NCBI GenBank assembly: GCA_002270565.1
Contig: NQMI01000140.1
Coordinates: 54,685 to 118,684, forward strand
Direction: 5' to 3'
DNA length: 64,000 nt
DNA from: Stenocarpella maydis
Lineage: Eukaryota > Ascomycota > Sordariomycetes > Diaporthales > Diaporthaceae
Program-made: the position numbers and the translations under genes
Shown: piece after piece, positions 1-12,050 of the stretch
Layout of the letters: the number at the start of each line of letters is the position of its first letter
Position numbering within the stretch: position 1 is the stretch's first letter
The notes under the pieces: generated by a model
Database searches by the model: none
Told to the model about the DNA's origin: nothing
What the model saw: only the letters and a program-made list of their open reading frames with translations

Positions 1-857
1 TGCCGAATCCACCAGGCCCTGGAGGACCAGGCCCAGGTCGGCCCCAGCCTTGTGGAGGAGGGTAAGGAGGGAACATGCCGGGGTTTTGGAAGCCAGGTGC
101 GCCAGGCGGGCCGGGAGGACCATTGGGGCCGGGAGGTTGGCCTGCGCCAGGTGCCCGTCCTGGATGAGCGCGAGCCTGGTAACTCGAGGATTAGCCTCAG
201 GCTCGCCCCGGGGAGCGGTGGCAGCAAGGGTAGGTCGAGACAGCTTGATCAGAAGGAAGGCAACGGAAATATCAACATGGGGTTGTTTGCGCAATTCAGA
301 CAGGTAATAAATTTTACATCCGAAATGTTTCATCATGCTGAAGGGAAAGTAGTCCATGCGACTGGGAAACGGGGAGGAACTCACACCACCGACAATAGCT
401 GGGTCGTTGGGCATGGGAGGTTGGTTCTCCTTGGGCGCAGCCGGGGCCTCCTCGATGCGCAGATCCTTCACGTCGCTGCCTCGAAAGACAATGAAATCGT
501 AGACCTGGTCCGAGGGAGCGACCTCCTCGGAGGGGTCGCCCTTTCGACCCTCAGAACCATGCGATCTGACGTTCTCTAGGGAGACGGTGGACTCGTTGGA
601 GTTTATTTCGTAGAGGGTGCCGACATAGCTGTGGGGAGGCAACGTCAGTCAGCCGACACTGAAGCTCAACGTGTCAATAGCACAGGCCGGCAGGGCAAGA
701 TCTCGTACCGTATGTCGCTCTTGGATATGAGGGAGATGCGAGCTCTGTGTCGGTGGTAGTCAGCATCTGGAAGACGGAGAGGTCAGGGCCCTCGTGATTG
801 AGCCTGGGGCGCAGGCGAAAGCAGCACAGAGGAGACGAACCCAAGGAAGTCAGACAT
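1..857 (-). CDS. LSM14/Scd6-family RNA-binding protein (5' part, runs off the window)
   Basis: Four exons can be read on the minus strand: 857-841, 744-709, 628-385 and 175-1. The joined protein begins MSDFLGARISLISKSDIRYV and continues into GTLYEINSNESTVSLENVRS, then a segment ending FRGSDVKDLRIEE. This is the LSm14 fold of Scd6/Sum2/LSM14. Proteins of this family bind capped mRNA and eIF4G, repress translation and sit in P-bodies and stress granules. Exon 4 starts a Pro/Gly-rich linker (repeated PGPPGPPG-like segments), as expected between the LSm domain and the FDF/RGG region. The remainder, including FDF and RGG motifs, lies outside the window. The start at 857 is the only ATG that joins in phase to the LSm core. 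The first donor (GTTCGT) is weak, so exon 1 is the least certain part. Confidence 0.88.
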
Positions 858-3800
858 GGCGGCGGGGAGCCTGGACCTGGATCATCCAGATCAAGCAAGG
901 TAGGATTGATTAATGCAGGAAAGGAAAGATGAAAAGATGATCTTCATCAGCAAGTGCTTGGGGGGACCGCAGAGAGTGCAGGAGGGGGGAAGACGGAGAG
1001 AGTGGTTGAGGCTGTTATTGATGTCGTGTTTCGTGGAGGAAGTAGGGTCGGGAAGGATTAGGAGACGACGACGAGTTTGGTGGGTGGCTGGAGGAGACGT
1101 TGTGAAAATAGAGTCTTTCAGCAGGCCCAAGCGAGGAAGCTTGGAAGGAGCTTGACCTACGAGTAGCTAGGCCACACCGGGCTAGCCCCACCAGCCACAG
1201 CACTTGAGCCACCAGCCACACCCGGGGCGCTCTTTTGACAATGTCCCTTTTGACTGACCACCCCGGCGCAGTATCAGTACCTAATTAATAATTGTGACTG
1301 TTGGCTAGCTTCTCAAATGATGCCTATCTGATTCTGCAATGCAGATGCAGTCTTCAAAAGTATCAAGCTAACAAACAATTTCTATTTCAATAGGAAGGAA
1401 TGCTGGGTCCAGAGGATGCTCCCCCCCCCCCTCAACAGTTGGAGCTAGAAACAGACAGCAAGACAGCAACTCCAAACGCCTGCTGGCATTATCCTCCTGC
1501 TCCTGGTCATTCCAAACTGAACAAAGATTTCTATCAAGACTGACAGCCAGAATACCAGAATACGCCTCTTGGGCTCAGCTCCTTCCCGGCCCTGGTTCTT
1601 GCAAGGCAGACGCTGTGATATGGTCAGTTTCGACGCATCCTTCATCCATACATACCACGATGCCGCTCACTCTTAAGCTTGACATAATTCCCGTGAATTG
1701 CCACATCTGCAGCGGCCTGTACGTCCTTGGAATATGTCCCGACCTCTGCTGCAGTTCACTAGACTCAACAGACATGACGTTCTCGCACACCCTGCTCGCA
1801 GAGTGCCGCAACAGAGCTGGCATGATTCCACGGCTGACGCCAGCTACGAGTCGAGCCTGTTCTTTATCTATCTCCGATGAGCGCGGCTCCGAGTCCTGAA
1901 CCCACCAGGGTCTCGATAGTCATTGGGCATTTGACGAGACTCGGCAGGCTCTTCTGGACGAGAGCAGGGGCATGCAAGCGCAGGGTCTTTGTTGCCAGAG
2001 CAAACGTCAGGAGCACCCTTCCCGAAAATTCAATCTCGTGTGTCACTCGCCCATTTCACCAACATAACAGGTCATTCCGCACGCCCTGAAACCCCAGGAT
2101 CCTCGCTAGCCAAGTTTAGTTCAGGCTTGGTGGAGAGATCTTCATGCGCAGACACCCAAGCCATCAGGGTTTCGCTCTCTGTACCATCAGAAGTGATTAG
2201 GCTTTCGACGTCCACAGGTCTGCCCTACCTTTTTCATTTTTCCCTTTCCTTCCTGTTTCTTTCTCTCTCCCATAGCGCGCATGTCAGCTGCCCTTGTCGG
2301 TCCCATTTAATGCCTCTGGGTGGTACTGGGCCGATCAAACAAAGCCATGCGTAAGCTATGGGCTGCCGACCTTGAAGGGGCTATCTTGGCTCGGCTTGAG
2401 CCGGGACAGGTCAGCCTCAACAAACGCACTGAACTGGCGGCTTAGATGCCAACAGTCGGTCCATGGCCCACAGGGCTCCTGGCGTGGGCTCACACGTGCT
2501 GCTCAATACGCAGGGCAGCTCGTTGCCTCCGGCAAAGCGTGGACGTGGACAAGGCATGCACCTAGGACCTCGGGTCCCGGCGCGCAGGGCCCCTGACATG
2601 GGTTCATGGGCGGTGCCTTGGTCTGATGACCCCGTGCAGTTGAGAAAAGAGAATGAAGAGGGGCTACATAGAGCGTGGTGGTATACTAACGAGTATGCGG
2701 CTGGCGGTGGAAAGCCCATCGACATGTATAGGATGAGATGAGATGAGACGCAAATGTTTCCGCAACAACCAAGTCGCAAAAAAATGAAGCTCAATCAGGA
2801 CCACCCCTCCCCCCAACCTAACGCAGCTCCGGGCGTACACGGCGTACGCGGGCCTTTTTGTGGTCGGGACATTGCCAATCGGAGTCTAGAGTTTGGGCAC
2901 TTGAGCCAGACTCAGAGCAGTGCAGCCACACCGGTTTGGTGTGCGATTATCTCCTCATTGCCATTTTCGACAGAAACCAAGTTCAGGACATGTTCACGTT
3001 CTACCGTGGTATATGGAGTTGGCCAAACCAGAAAGGTGGGAATGCATCAAGGGTCCATCCAGATTTAAAATTAGACCCAACGTCGTATTGGCATTGCGCT
3101 AACCAACGAACTACTCCCCATACTTACGTGTATAGATAACCAACTAACTGACTGACTAGGGCGAACAGGTGCAGCCAGACAGATAAGCAGACATCACTGC
3201 GCTTAGCTGGCATGGTACGGGCTGACCCGTGTTCTAAGTGTACATGCAAGTCCGTCTCAAGGGACGACGGCAGCAAGCAGTGAGTGTCCAAGCCAATCAT
3301 AACAGATTTCCACTCCCCCGCCTCCGCCTTGGACCGTAAATTCAAAAGTTTGTGGTGGGCGACGGATGCATCGATGGCGCTGAGTAACGATGCTGCCTCG
3401 ACGAGCCTGGCGGACGCTTATGCCAAGGATTGCAAGCTCGTCTTCCGCCTCATCGAGAAAAATGCGCCATGGATCAGCCGGCCTAAGCAAAGGGGCCCTT
3501 GCTTGGTTCCGCCCGTTGTCATCACTCAGTGGCTCTATGCCGTGGCGGTCCCGGCGCCGTCAGATCCTGGAACGCTCGCAGGCATTAAAAGCAAAAGCAC
3601 CCGTGTGCGCGGTTTGATTGGGCTGGTAAATTAAGATTATGGCACGGCGCACTCGGAAGCTTGGGTGCCAGTTGTGGCAGGCCTAATTCAGCGGGTATCG
3701 CACCAGAGCGGCCCCCCTGCCCTGCAGCGTTTCTCACGATTGGCGTCGCGACAGCTGAACTTTGTTTGGCGTGTTATTAGCAGATTAGGGACTGCCGTTT

Positions 3801-4170
3801 TCTGGTCTTAGTCAACCTGCTGCGCAGATAAATTGTGCGTATATGATTAAACCATCTGGGCCCGGATTGCATCCCCTCTCAGCTGGACCAGCACACTTGG
3901 TCTTGCTGCCCCTTTTTTCTTTCTTTCGGATTCGCGTTGTCTCCCTCTTCCCCCACGCCAAGAGGTTCGGACCTCATCCGTCTGTTGTGTGAGGTCCTCG
4001 AGATGTATCCTGGAGTCGTCTACCTCCTCCCCCTCTTGTCGTCTAACTACTAGTATAGTCGTCGGACTACCACAGGTCTTTTCCCCCCCTTCTCTGTCGG
4101 CTCGCCCCACCCGCCGCCCGTTCTTCAAACCTCACCCTCCCTTTCTTGCAAGAAAGGGCGTGCGCCAGCC
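858..4170. other. Intergenic spacer, 3.3 kb
   Basis: This is the region between the divergent LSM14-like (minus) and glycosyltransferase (plus) genes. The open frames here are short, overlap on both strands and show no recognisable domain. A run of C lies at about 1421-1431. The last 250 bases before 4171 are rich in C/T, as is common just upstream of fungal start codons. No gene or RNA is supported. Confidence 0.6.
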
Positions 4171-4352
4171 ATGATGAAGCACAGCTGGGTGCCCCAGAGG
4201 AGGCCAGGCGTGTGGGTCGTGGTACTTATCATCGTCGCGACCGCATACTATACCCTCTGGGCAGAGACTGGCTCGGCAGGCCGGTTTCGCACACAGGGGG
4301 GGCCCACGCTGCGCCCGGAAGATGCTGCCGCATTACAACAACAACAACAGGC

Positions 4353-4396
<44 letters not shown>

Positions 4397-5894
4397 GGAA
4401 GAGTGGAAGTGGTAGTGCCGCCACGCATGTCACCCACGATGCCGCAAAGGCCGCCGCCACAGACGCCGACGAGTCGGACCTGAGGGCCGAGCTGCCCGGA
4501 TACCAACAGCCGGCACGGCCTGCGCATGCCACCTCGGCGCCCGCCCCGGCTGGATCCAGTGCCCCGGTCCCCTGGAGGCCGCACCGCGACCCGGAGTACT
4601 TCACGGACCTGCCCGCCGAGTACGAGCTGACCACCGAGGACGACGAGCTGTGCACGCTCTTCTACACGGACGAGTACGTCTACGGCATCGCCAACAGCTC
4701 CACCATGCTGTGCAAGGAGGGCTCGTCCGTCCACGGCTTCGACGTCCCCACCAACCCGCACCACCACAAGCTCAACGTCGCCACCCCCGTCTACCTGATG
4801 CAGGGCGTGCGCTGGGACCCCGAGTCCCGCCGCTTCCGCGCCCAGTGCGGCGAGGCCACCACCGTCAGGCCCACCGTGTACGGCCAGCCGCTGCCGGGGC
4901 TGTCGTACGGCGCCCCCCGGTCGCCCGCCTGCGACAGGCACTCGCCCGGCCGCCAGCTCGTCGTCTACCCGGCCCTCAAGGAGACCTACGACAACGTCTG
5001 GCACAAGCTCATGGAGCTGTGGCAGAACAAGCTGTCGTACGACGCCGCCCGCATCGCCGTCGACCCGGCCACCGGCCGGCCCTTCCTGACGGCCGAGCAG
5101 GCCGCCCGCGCGCGCGTCGTCTTCCCCGACGACCACGAGGGGCCCTGGGACGACGCGTGGGAGATGCTCACGGGCCGGCCCCCCGCGCGCTACTCGGACC
5201 TCGACCCGGACGCCTGCTACGACGTCGTCGTCGGCACGGCCGGGTGGGCGGGCCCTTCTGGTCGGCGCTGCTCAAGACCACGTACGAGACGTGCCGCCGC
5301 GAGACGCTGCTGACGGCCTTTACGCGCTGGGTCTTTGCCTTTTACGGCATCCGGGAGCGGCCCGCCTCCGACGTGCGCGAGAGGCCCACCATCACCGTGG
5401 TGCAGCGCGGGTCGACGCGCAAGTTCCGCGACTTCGACCGCCTCCTGGACAGGATGCACGCCCAGCACCCCGGGTACGCCATCAACGTCGTCGACCTGGC
5501 GCTCCTGGGGAAGCGCGAGCAGATCGCCCTGCTGCAGGGCACCGACGTGCTGGTCGGCCACCACGGCGCCGGCATGAGCTACGTCATGTTCATGCGGCCC
5601 GACTCGGCCGTCGTCGAGATCCTGCCGCCCTTCTTCCTGTCGCGGGGGTTCCGCTGGGTCGCGCGCATGAGGGGGCTGGTGCACTTTATCGGCAGGGCGA
5701 TGTGGAAGGAGGAGTACATGCAGGCCGTCGAGGGCGTCCCCATACCCGACGGGTGGAAGCCCACCGTCCAGGCTGATGGGGATGCCAACGGGTGGCAGTC
5801 GGAGGAATGGATATGGATCACGCACGACGAGGTACTCGGCCTGGTCGACGCCGCGGTCAAGAGCCAGCTGAACGCTGTCGGGGATCGCATGTAG
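4171..5894 (+). CDS. GT61-family (EOGT-like) glycosyltransferase, with apparent 1-nt frameshift
   Basis: The reading frame from ATG 4171 gives a type II membrane topology: a short basic N-terminus, then a hydrophobic anchor at residues 13-28, a low-complexity Ser stretch (14 AGC codons), and a catalytic region. It runs in one frame to about 5250, then homology continues in another frame to the stop at 5892-5894. The second part contains TTYETCRRETLLTAFTRWV and GHHGAGMSYVMFM (about residue 467), the hallmark of GT61/DUF563 enzymes, which transfer sugars such as GlcNAc or xylose in the ER/Golgi lumen. The break falls in a G/C run (5245-5253): one more G would read straight through as GTAGWAGPFWSALL. 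An alternative is a 53-nt intron at 5224-5276, which restores frame but has a weak donor and would delete that segment. Joined length is about 574 residues. The family call is firm; the acceptor substrate is not predictable. Confidence 0.8.
4354..4395 (+). repeat. (AGC)14 trinucleotide repeat in coding sequence
   Basis: Fourteen uninterrupted AGC units encode 14 serines just after the membrane anchor of the glycosyltransferase. The repeat is preceded by a short CAA/CAG run encoding Gln. It lies in the stem region, where length changes are probably tolerated. Confidence 0.95.
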
Positions 5895-7047
5895 GGATGG
5901 GATGCGGTCGTCTCGTTTTTGTCCTGTGTAGATAAAATCCGGTTACAAGCTTTGCATATACCTCCTGGTTACTTAATACCACTTCATATTCTTGGACAGG
6001 GGGACGCCTGCCGCGCAGTACCAGGCAGGCAGATGGGCCGGAGGAGCCTTGTCCTGCGTTGGGCATTGGCTTTCAGCAGATCCGGAGCTGTCGCAATGGG
6101 ACTGCACGTTTGGGGGAATAATTGGAACGACTCCTCGTTCACGATAGCCAGGCGGAGAATATCCTGAACTGCCAAGGGCACCTGCCTTCTCGTCAGGCCC
6201 CAGCAGTGATGCACATCATTCTGCGTGCTACGTCGATACCCTGTCTATACCAAAAGTCCAGCTATCACCATGGGACATCTCCGGCCTAGAGATCGCAAAA
6301 TGGGACAGGTCACATATATGACAAACCATCTGGAAATACCACAAACGAAAAACGCATAATTGCAGACTATTGCTGGTTCTGAACAAGTCGTTGATATCGC
6401 GTCTGGAGAAGAAAAGAGTCCAGATGAGGATAGGTCTCAACCCCTGGGTTCAGTGTGGCAGGGCGGGCTCACAACATGCCCATTTGCTTACCGGAGCACA
6501 AAATGATTGTTTCTTCTTGGTACACTTGGTAGTTAAGTGTGACTTGGAATATTTCTTACTCCGATCTGACTGGGTACTCCCTAGGGCCACGGACAAAAGA
6601 ACATTACTGGTCTACATGGAGTGTGCCTCTGGAGATGGAAGCGAGCAGCGATCGTCGGCCAAATGGGGAATCGCCTGGCGAATTCGGGTCACAGACCTGT
6701 TACTATTTATATCCCAATGCCTTTTCTCCTTATTGCTAGTTCCAGAAATCATTCATCAGTTCAACCCCGTCTGTTATCATATATACGTGATAGCCACAGT
6801 AATACGCTCGGTATTGCAAACTAATATGGAACAAGTATGCTATTGAAGCAAAACACTAGCTATAAAGGAAGGATGTTGTAATACCAGGCGTATTACTGTG
6901 GCTAATTATCAGCTATATACCGTAACTGATTCAAGCGTCCGACAAGATCAGATTGTCTGATATTTCATAAAATGCCTTTGATTAATTATGTGAAACTACT
7001 TTTATATAGCCCATGTACCCATTTTGAAAGTATCCATCAAATGTATG
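5895..7047. other. Intergenic spacer between convergent genes
   Basis: The 3' ends of the glycosyltransferase (plus) and the DUF3176 gene (minus) face each other here. The open frames present have no recognisable domain. The region becomes AT-richer from about 6530 and holds the inverted repeat at 6791-6904. Nothing else is supported. Confidence 0.6.
6791..6904. repeat. Imperfect inverted repeat (25-bp arms, 64-nt loop)
   Basis: The arm at 6791-6815 starts TAGCCACAGTAATACGC. Its reverse complement recurs at 6880-6904 with 23 of 25 positions matching; the two mismatches are adjacent. Weak pairing continues outward with a small gap. The unit lies in AT-rich DNA between convergent genes. It could be a small MITE-like element or a stem-loop at a 3' end; the sequence alone does not decide. 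Confidence 0.75.
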
Positions 7048-9053
7048 TTAGTCGCTGCATGTACCCACGAGACGGACACCCTCTTCAGTGTCATCAAGCC
7101 GTACCGTCGCCCTGCTGGCAGCAGCCTTCATGTCCTCGACCGTCGCGACCGGCCCAGCAGCGTGCCTCATCTCCTGATCCAGGCCGCCGAAGAGCACCGC
7201 AAATATAGAGCTCTTCCAGACCGGGGCCCGCGCCGCCCTCGTCCGCGCGGCGGTCAGCACGAGGAACGCGGCCGCGAGCAGGAGCAGCGCGGCCGGGAGC
7301 GCGATCCACGCCCAGTTCACCCGCACGCACGTCTCGCCGCCCCAGACCGTCCCCACCACGGGGGCCACGCCGGCCTCCCGGCTTATCCCGCCGTCCCCGA
7401 GGCGCCAGCGGGCGGTTATGGACCGCGCCAGGCCGGCCATGGCTGACTGCACCGTCGCCAGCGTGGCGTTGCCGCCCCCCCACAGGTTGACGGCCCACAG
7501 GTCCCCCTGCGGCCTGTCGGTCCACGCGTCGAAGAAGAGGCTCTGGTTGCCGAGGAACACGTCTAGGATGCTTGCCAGGCCCCGCGACGGCGCGCCGTCG
7601 ATCCAGAAGACGCAGTCCTCGGGCCACCACTCGGTATAATTCCAGGCGTCTCCGTATGAGAGGGTCTCGTTTGTAAGCTCATCTAGTGTGTAGGATGTGC
7701 CGAGAGCTGGGCCCGGAGGGTCGGGCCGGTTCACGATGGGGAAGTTGTGCTCATCGGAGGGGTCCTTGCTGCTGCTGCACTGGTACCACTCGCCTGACCT
7801 GATGGTCTTGTTGACCATGAGCAGGGTGTGAGTGCTGAAGGGCACTGACCAGACGTCCATCGGTTGAGAGCCCAAGACCTGCTCGAGCAGCACGCCGTCT
7901 GTGACGTTGGCACTATAAGTGTTCACGACAGGATAGAAGCCGCATTCAAACGCCTGTGTGTGCTGCAGAGCAGAAGGAGAGCTGGACATTAGAAATGCGA
8001 TCGTGAGTAGAGAAGATGACGGCCAGTCACTCGGGTATTTGGAACCTGACCGCATCGGCCACCAGGACGATTCGTCGCTCAAGTAAATTCCGTAATCGAG
8101 CAGACTGGCGTTTGTCGTTGTATAGGTCTGTGTCTCATTGAAATTGTCTGTGTAGCTTGTCTCGTTGGTAGATACGGAGACGTTGCTGCTGATATCAGCA
8201 CACCGACTCTCGAAGCCGAGAGAGAGAAAAGTAGCTCCGTCAGCGGTTGACGGGAAGGTACAGTTGCCTGTCCTGCAGTCGAAATCCAGGGCTGAGGAGA
8301 CGTTCACGGGCGGGTTGAGAAGTCCGGTATATATGGCCGACAGCAGTTGCGGGTCCAATTCAGGGATTCCGGTCGGCCTCCCCATGAAGCCAGCGGTATA
8401 GTTGTTGGAGAAGGGGACCGACGCAGACTCGTGCTCGATAGCCCTCGAGCAGCTGTAGAACTGGACTATCTGTTGGGTGAAAGGGTCGATCGCCATTGCT
8501 ACCACGGTGAGGAGAGCACCTATGACGGCAATGTCTCGGCCTCTCAGGGCCAGGATCAGCAGCAGAGAGCCCCATGGGCCTGGATGTAAGTGTGTGAGCA
8601 GGCTTCAGTCCGAGATGTACAAGATATTTACACATGATGGAAGAAGAGAAAGACGACTTCAGGACGGAACCACCCACCTCGACTGGCTGAATCCCACTCC
8701 TCCATATTCCTCAGTGGCCGCGGCTTCTGGTACCACAGCCACTTCAACTGGCCAATGCCCTCAGCCACCGGCATCATCAGGCACGCCTTGAAGATGGCGG
8801 TGAAAACGGCGATGAGGGCGTTTATCGTAATGGCCGACGGCCACTTGGGTATAGGGCGGTCTTGCCGAAGGACAAGCGTGATGATAATCGCCGCGAGAGC
8901 AAGCGTGGCGATTGCGATGCTCAGTACCTCCATCAGCCACGGCCACCGGACGCTGCCGCTCTGGCTGGGGGCCTCCCGGACTTGGTAACGGATCCCCTGC
9001 TGTTTTTGCTCTTGGCTGTCGACGGGTGTACTAAAACAGTTGGAATTAGCCAT
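7048..9053 (-). CDS. DUF3176 domain-containing multi-pass membrane protein
   Basis: Two exons: 9053-8678 and 8579-7048, with a 98-nt intron. The join gives the DUF3176 signature ASRGPWGSLLLIL across the splice site, and a 635-residue protein, a normal size for this fungal family. Hydrophobic segments lie near residues 35-55 (after WPWLMEVL), 72-92 and 130-150, followed by a long, Asn/Thr-rich, probably extracytoplasmic domain with many N-glycosylation sequons and paired Cys (for example CRTGNCTF), then a C-terminal hydrophobic segment (WAWIALPAALLLLAAAFLV) and a short charged tail. Family function is unknown; such genes are numerous in filamentous ascomycetes. No break is seen. The start at 9053 is the first ATG of the open frame and is preceded by a non-coding region. 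Confidence 0.85.
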
Positions 9054-10131
9054 CGAAATGCCGAGTACGTATTGCCATGAAAGTCCGTGTGAGGAATAGG
9101 TGACAGTGTAGATACAGGCTGTCTCAATATCTGCAGCTTGCTGTTGAGTCGCATGCTACAGCTAGGGGAGGTGAGTGCCAGGTATCCAAAAGCTGCTTAC
9201 TAGGAGTGAGTCTCTCCCCGTCCCGCAGGAGCGTCGCTGTAGTACGTGACAGAAGCGGGCTGCGACAACGGCGATACGGATCCATCATATTGGTGGTCGC
9301 GAGGCTCCATGGTCTCGGCGGCACTAGAATGATGCCCTCTGGGCGTATGCAGACGCTCAAGAGTGAATGAACTAACCATGACCAGCCTTTATATGCCCGT
9401 GAAGTAATCAATAGATGCTGCAGCACGGCTGGCCGATACCCACTTCTGTGGATAATTGTGATCCACTTTGCTAACTGGCAGCCTGGTTGTTGCAGGGGTT
9501 TTGGAAACGTAGGAGTCGCATGCATGCAAGATATGGGTGTTGCTGTACGGACCCTGTTGGAATAGCACTTAGGATCGCACATCAGTATGGGGACGAGGTG
9601 GCTTAGTCAGCCACCTAGGTACCGCACGGAGGCCTTAAGCCCCTACCGTGTGCTTCCCCTCCCTCGTTTCAGAACCTAGATAGATCATCGAATAACAGAA
9701 CCAGTTCGACAACCACTGTACGTACGTACCAACAGCCATATGGCAAAGGCCATTCAACAGACCCCCTGGTCATGCGCCCTCTGAGTGGTGCCCTTCTTTT
9801 CAGCAACTAATTTGCTCCACGATGTTTATTTTTGGGCAGGCAAACAGGAAAAGGCTTGTCCAGGCCCAAGCACTTCATGCTGGTGGCGGGGACTGAGACT
9901 TAATTATCAGGTGCCATACTAGGTCAATTATCTTCTTTGCAATGTGCCCTGCCGCGGTGACAAGTTTTTAGGGCATTTCTCACCAATAAGACACCTCTTC
10001 TAGCCTATCTTCATAATGCAAGTGCTAACATTGAAATCAAAACTTACTGAAAGCTCGCAGCTAATGAAGGGCATCACAATTTCTTAGTAACACGCTGTTA
10101 TGTTTTGAAATTTATTGTCATGGGTATTGTA
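9054..10131. other. Spacer between DUF3176 gene and transposon
   Basis: This is upstream DNA of the DUF3176 gene. It carries no recognisable coding sequence. It shifts to higher AT content toward 10,000, as the transposon is approached. Confidence 0.55.
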
Positions 10132-10139
10132 TTTCTTAT
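10132..10139. repeat. Target-site duplication, left copy (TTTCTTAT)
   Basis: The octamer TTTCTTAT directly abuts the left end of the transposon and is repeated at 13271-13278 directly after the right end. An 8-bp duplication falls in the range known for Mutator-like elements. Confidence 0.8.
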
Positions 10140-10140
10140 A

Positions 10141-10165
10141 AATGCGGATATTCGCACATAAGAAA
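10141..10165 (+). repeat. Left terminal inverted repeat of the MULE
   Basis: This 25-bp arm is identical to the reverse complement of 13245-13269; the next base inward differs. The core GCGGATATTCGC is itself nearly palindromic. Confidence 0.9.
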
Positions 10166-10491
10166 CCGGCTACCACACATAAAAAAACAGATAGTACACA
10201 GATACAATGGGAAGCAGGGATCGGCCACTTATTAAGCAGCCAAGACCCTTATTTCCATTATACCCATCTACAAGAGGCATTGCTGGCGTCATCAGCGTGC
10301 CTAGCGTTATGCCATCACCAACCTCATTGGTGCAAATTCATAGTATTTTGCATAATTACACACATCTTTACAAGCCTAATTACATGCAAATAAGCACTCT
10401 ATTACACGCCCAATTGCGTGCCAAATTGGCGCGATAATTCATTGCGATAAGTAGTGTGAATTGCTTAGTTAATAGATACTATTATCTGGGA

Positions 10492-12050
10492 CTATATTTC
10501 CTTCCCGTTACCCTCCTTATTGCCCAAATTAATGAAGCCATCATTACTCTCGTTGTTAATATCTAAAGCAATCAAATCTATTGCTAGAAGCCTATTAATT
10601 ATAGCCATAGCTACCATATGCTGCCTCTTTGCCGGCGGCGTACTAGGGGCTATATGCATCCGGGGAGGTGCTGATAAAGCCGAGCCCCTGGATATTATAG
10701 CCATCCCTTAGTATTTTCACTTTGGGCGGCGGCCGGCTTGATCCTTATTATCTAGGGACTCAAGGGTTATATCATTCCACTTAAAAGCTAAGTTTATATG
10801 TTGTGCTAAAGCCGTTATTGCCCCCATCTTGTCACCAGCCCTGCTGCCTAGGCTTATGGTATTAGAGGAGGTCTAATGGGTTATTACAGCCCTCCTAATG
10901 CTGCTAAAGATACCCTCTTTATCCCCTACAAATGGATTATTATCCTGAGGCCTTCCTCTTGAGTTAAGGACTTTCTTAGGCGAAAGCATAAGGAGGAGGG
11001 GGTTCTTAATTAAGAGGTTGCAATCAAGGTACCATGCTGAGTGGACATCCTCTTTATCAAGAAAAATACCTGCTTCCTCCTTATCAGCAATTCTGTTAGC
11101 ACAGATTAAGCTAAATTATATATAGATTGGGCAATGGCACGTTAATTATAAGCACTCTCCTTATAGTGTTTTGCCTTAAAGCATATATTTCGCCTGCTTC
11201 CTTATCTTCGCGAGAAGCTTGAGTGCCTCCCTTGCCACTTAAAGGTATAGTTTGCTAACCCACAGCTTTCCATTAAACTTTTCTAGGGCCGCCATTTTCT
11301 GCTTAGCTTCCTCAAGCTGGATATTACAAGCAATCTTAATAATAGCCTCAAATACAGCCTCAAATAGATAGTAGACATTCCCTATCCCATAGCCCAGCTG
11401 GAGCTTGATTTTCTGGTATATCTGCTTAGTAGAAGACATTATATATAAGCTGAAGTTAAGGTTCTCACAGATCTTATAGCCAGCCCATTTAGTAATAATC
11501 TCCTCCTTCTCATTAATATAATATATTTTAAGATAGTTAAAGATTGCCCTCTGGCCTGAGAACTTCTCTTGCAAACGCTCTTAGGCTATCTTATAAGTCT
11601 TACAATTAGTAGCAAACTCCATGGTCTTAAAGAGGTTAAAGAGGGCTATTCGGGTATTAGGGATGGCACTAAGGGTAGGCACTTTTGAAGGCGCTATAGT
11701 GGTATTTTTTTGCAGCACATTCTGAAGTCTGAAATCTTCATTATTACTCTTAGGATCCTTAGGATCCAGGCTTCCCATGGAGTTTTTATCCTTAGTAGCT
11801 ATAGGCAATTCCTCCCAGCCTAACTTCCACCATTTCTTCTTAATATTAAGGATAACGTTTATATTAATATGGAAGATATAAAGCTAGTGTTTTAATTAAG
11901 GAAATTCTTTTGCTAGAGCATTAATTAAGGCAGTATTATAGTTTATAATAAAGAGTAAAGGGTCTTTATTTTTATACTCCTAAAAGAGATTATAAACCTA
12001 CTCTAGCAGCCACCGGAAGCCTAATTCCTTCTCATTATCTATAATACCCT
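10492..12050 (-). pseudogene. MULE transposase remnant
   Basis: Reading the minus strand around 11980-11896 gives NYNTALINALAKEFP, matching the MULE core pattern in which a catalytic-region Asp/Glu context is followed by ALxxAIxxxFP. Downstream, after a stop, FHININVILNIKKKWW (about 11870-11825) matches the typical WHIxxNV segment. Two longer open pieces follow at 11808-11581 and 11574-11239, the second containing KEEIITKWAGYKICENLNF. Farther downstream the remains of the C-terminal region appear, ending in an open stretch at 10704-10492. Stops and AT-biased substitutions interrupt it throughout. The N-terminal part, toward 13.0 kb, is too degraded to read. It encoded the cut-and-paste transposase of the element and is now non-functional. 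Confidence 0.75.

Noticed and set aside
4333..5136. 267-codon minus-strand frame
   Set aside because: Antisense shadow of the GT61 gene in GC-rich DNA, including the complement of the AGC repeat.
9124..9582. 152-codon minus-strand frame upstream of the DUF3176 gene
   Set aside because: Does not join in phase to the DUF3176 exon 1 and shows no recognisable sequence.
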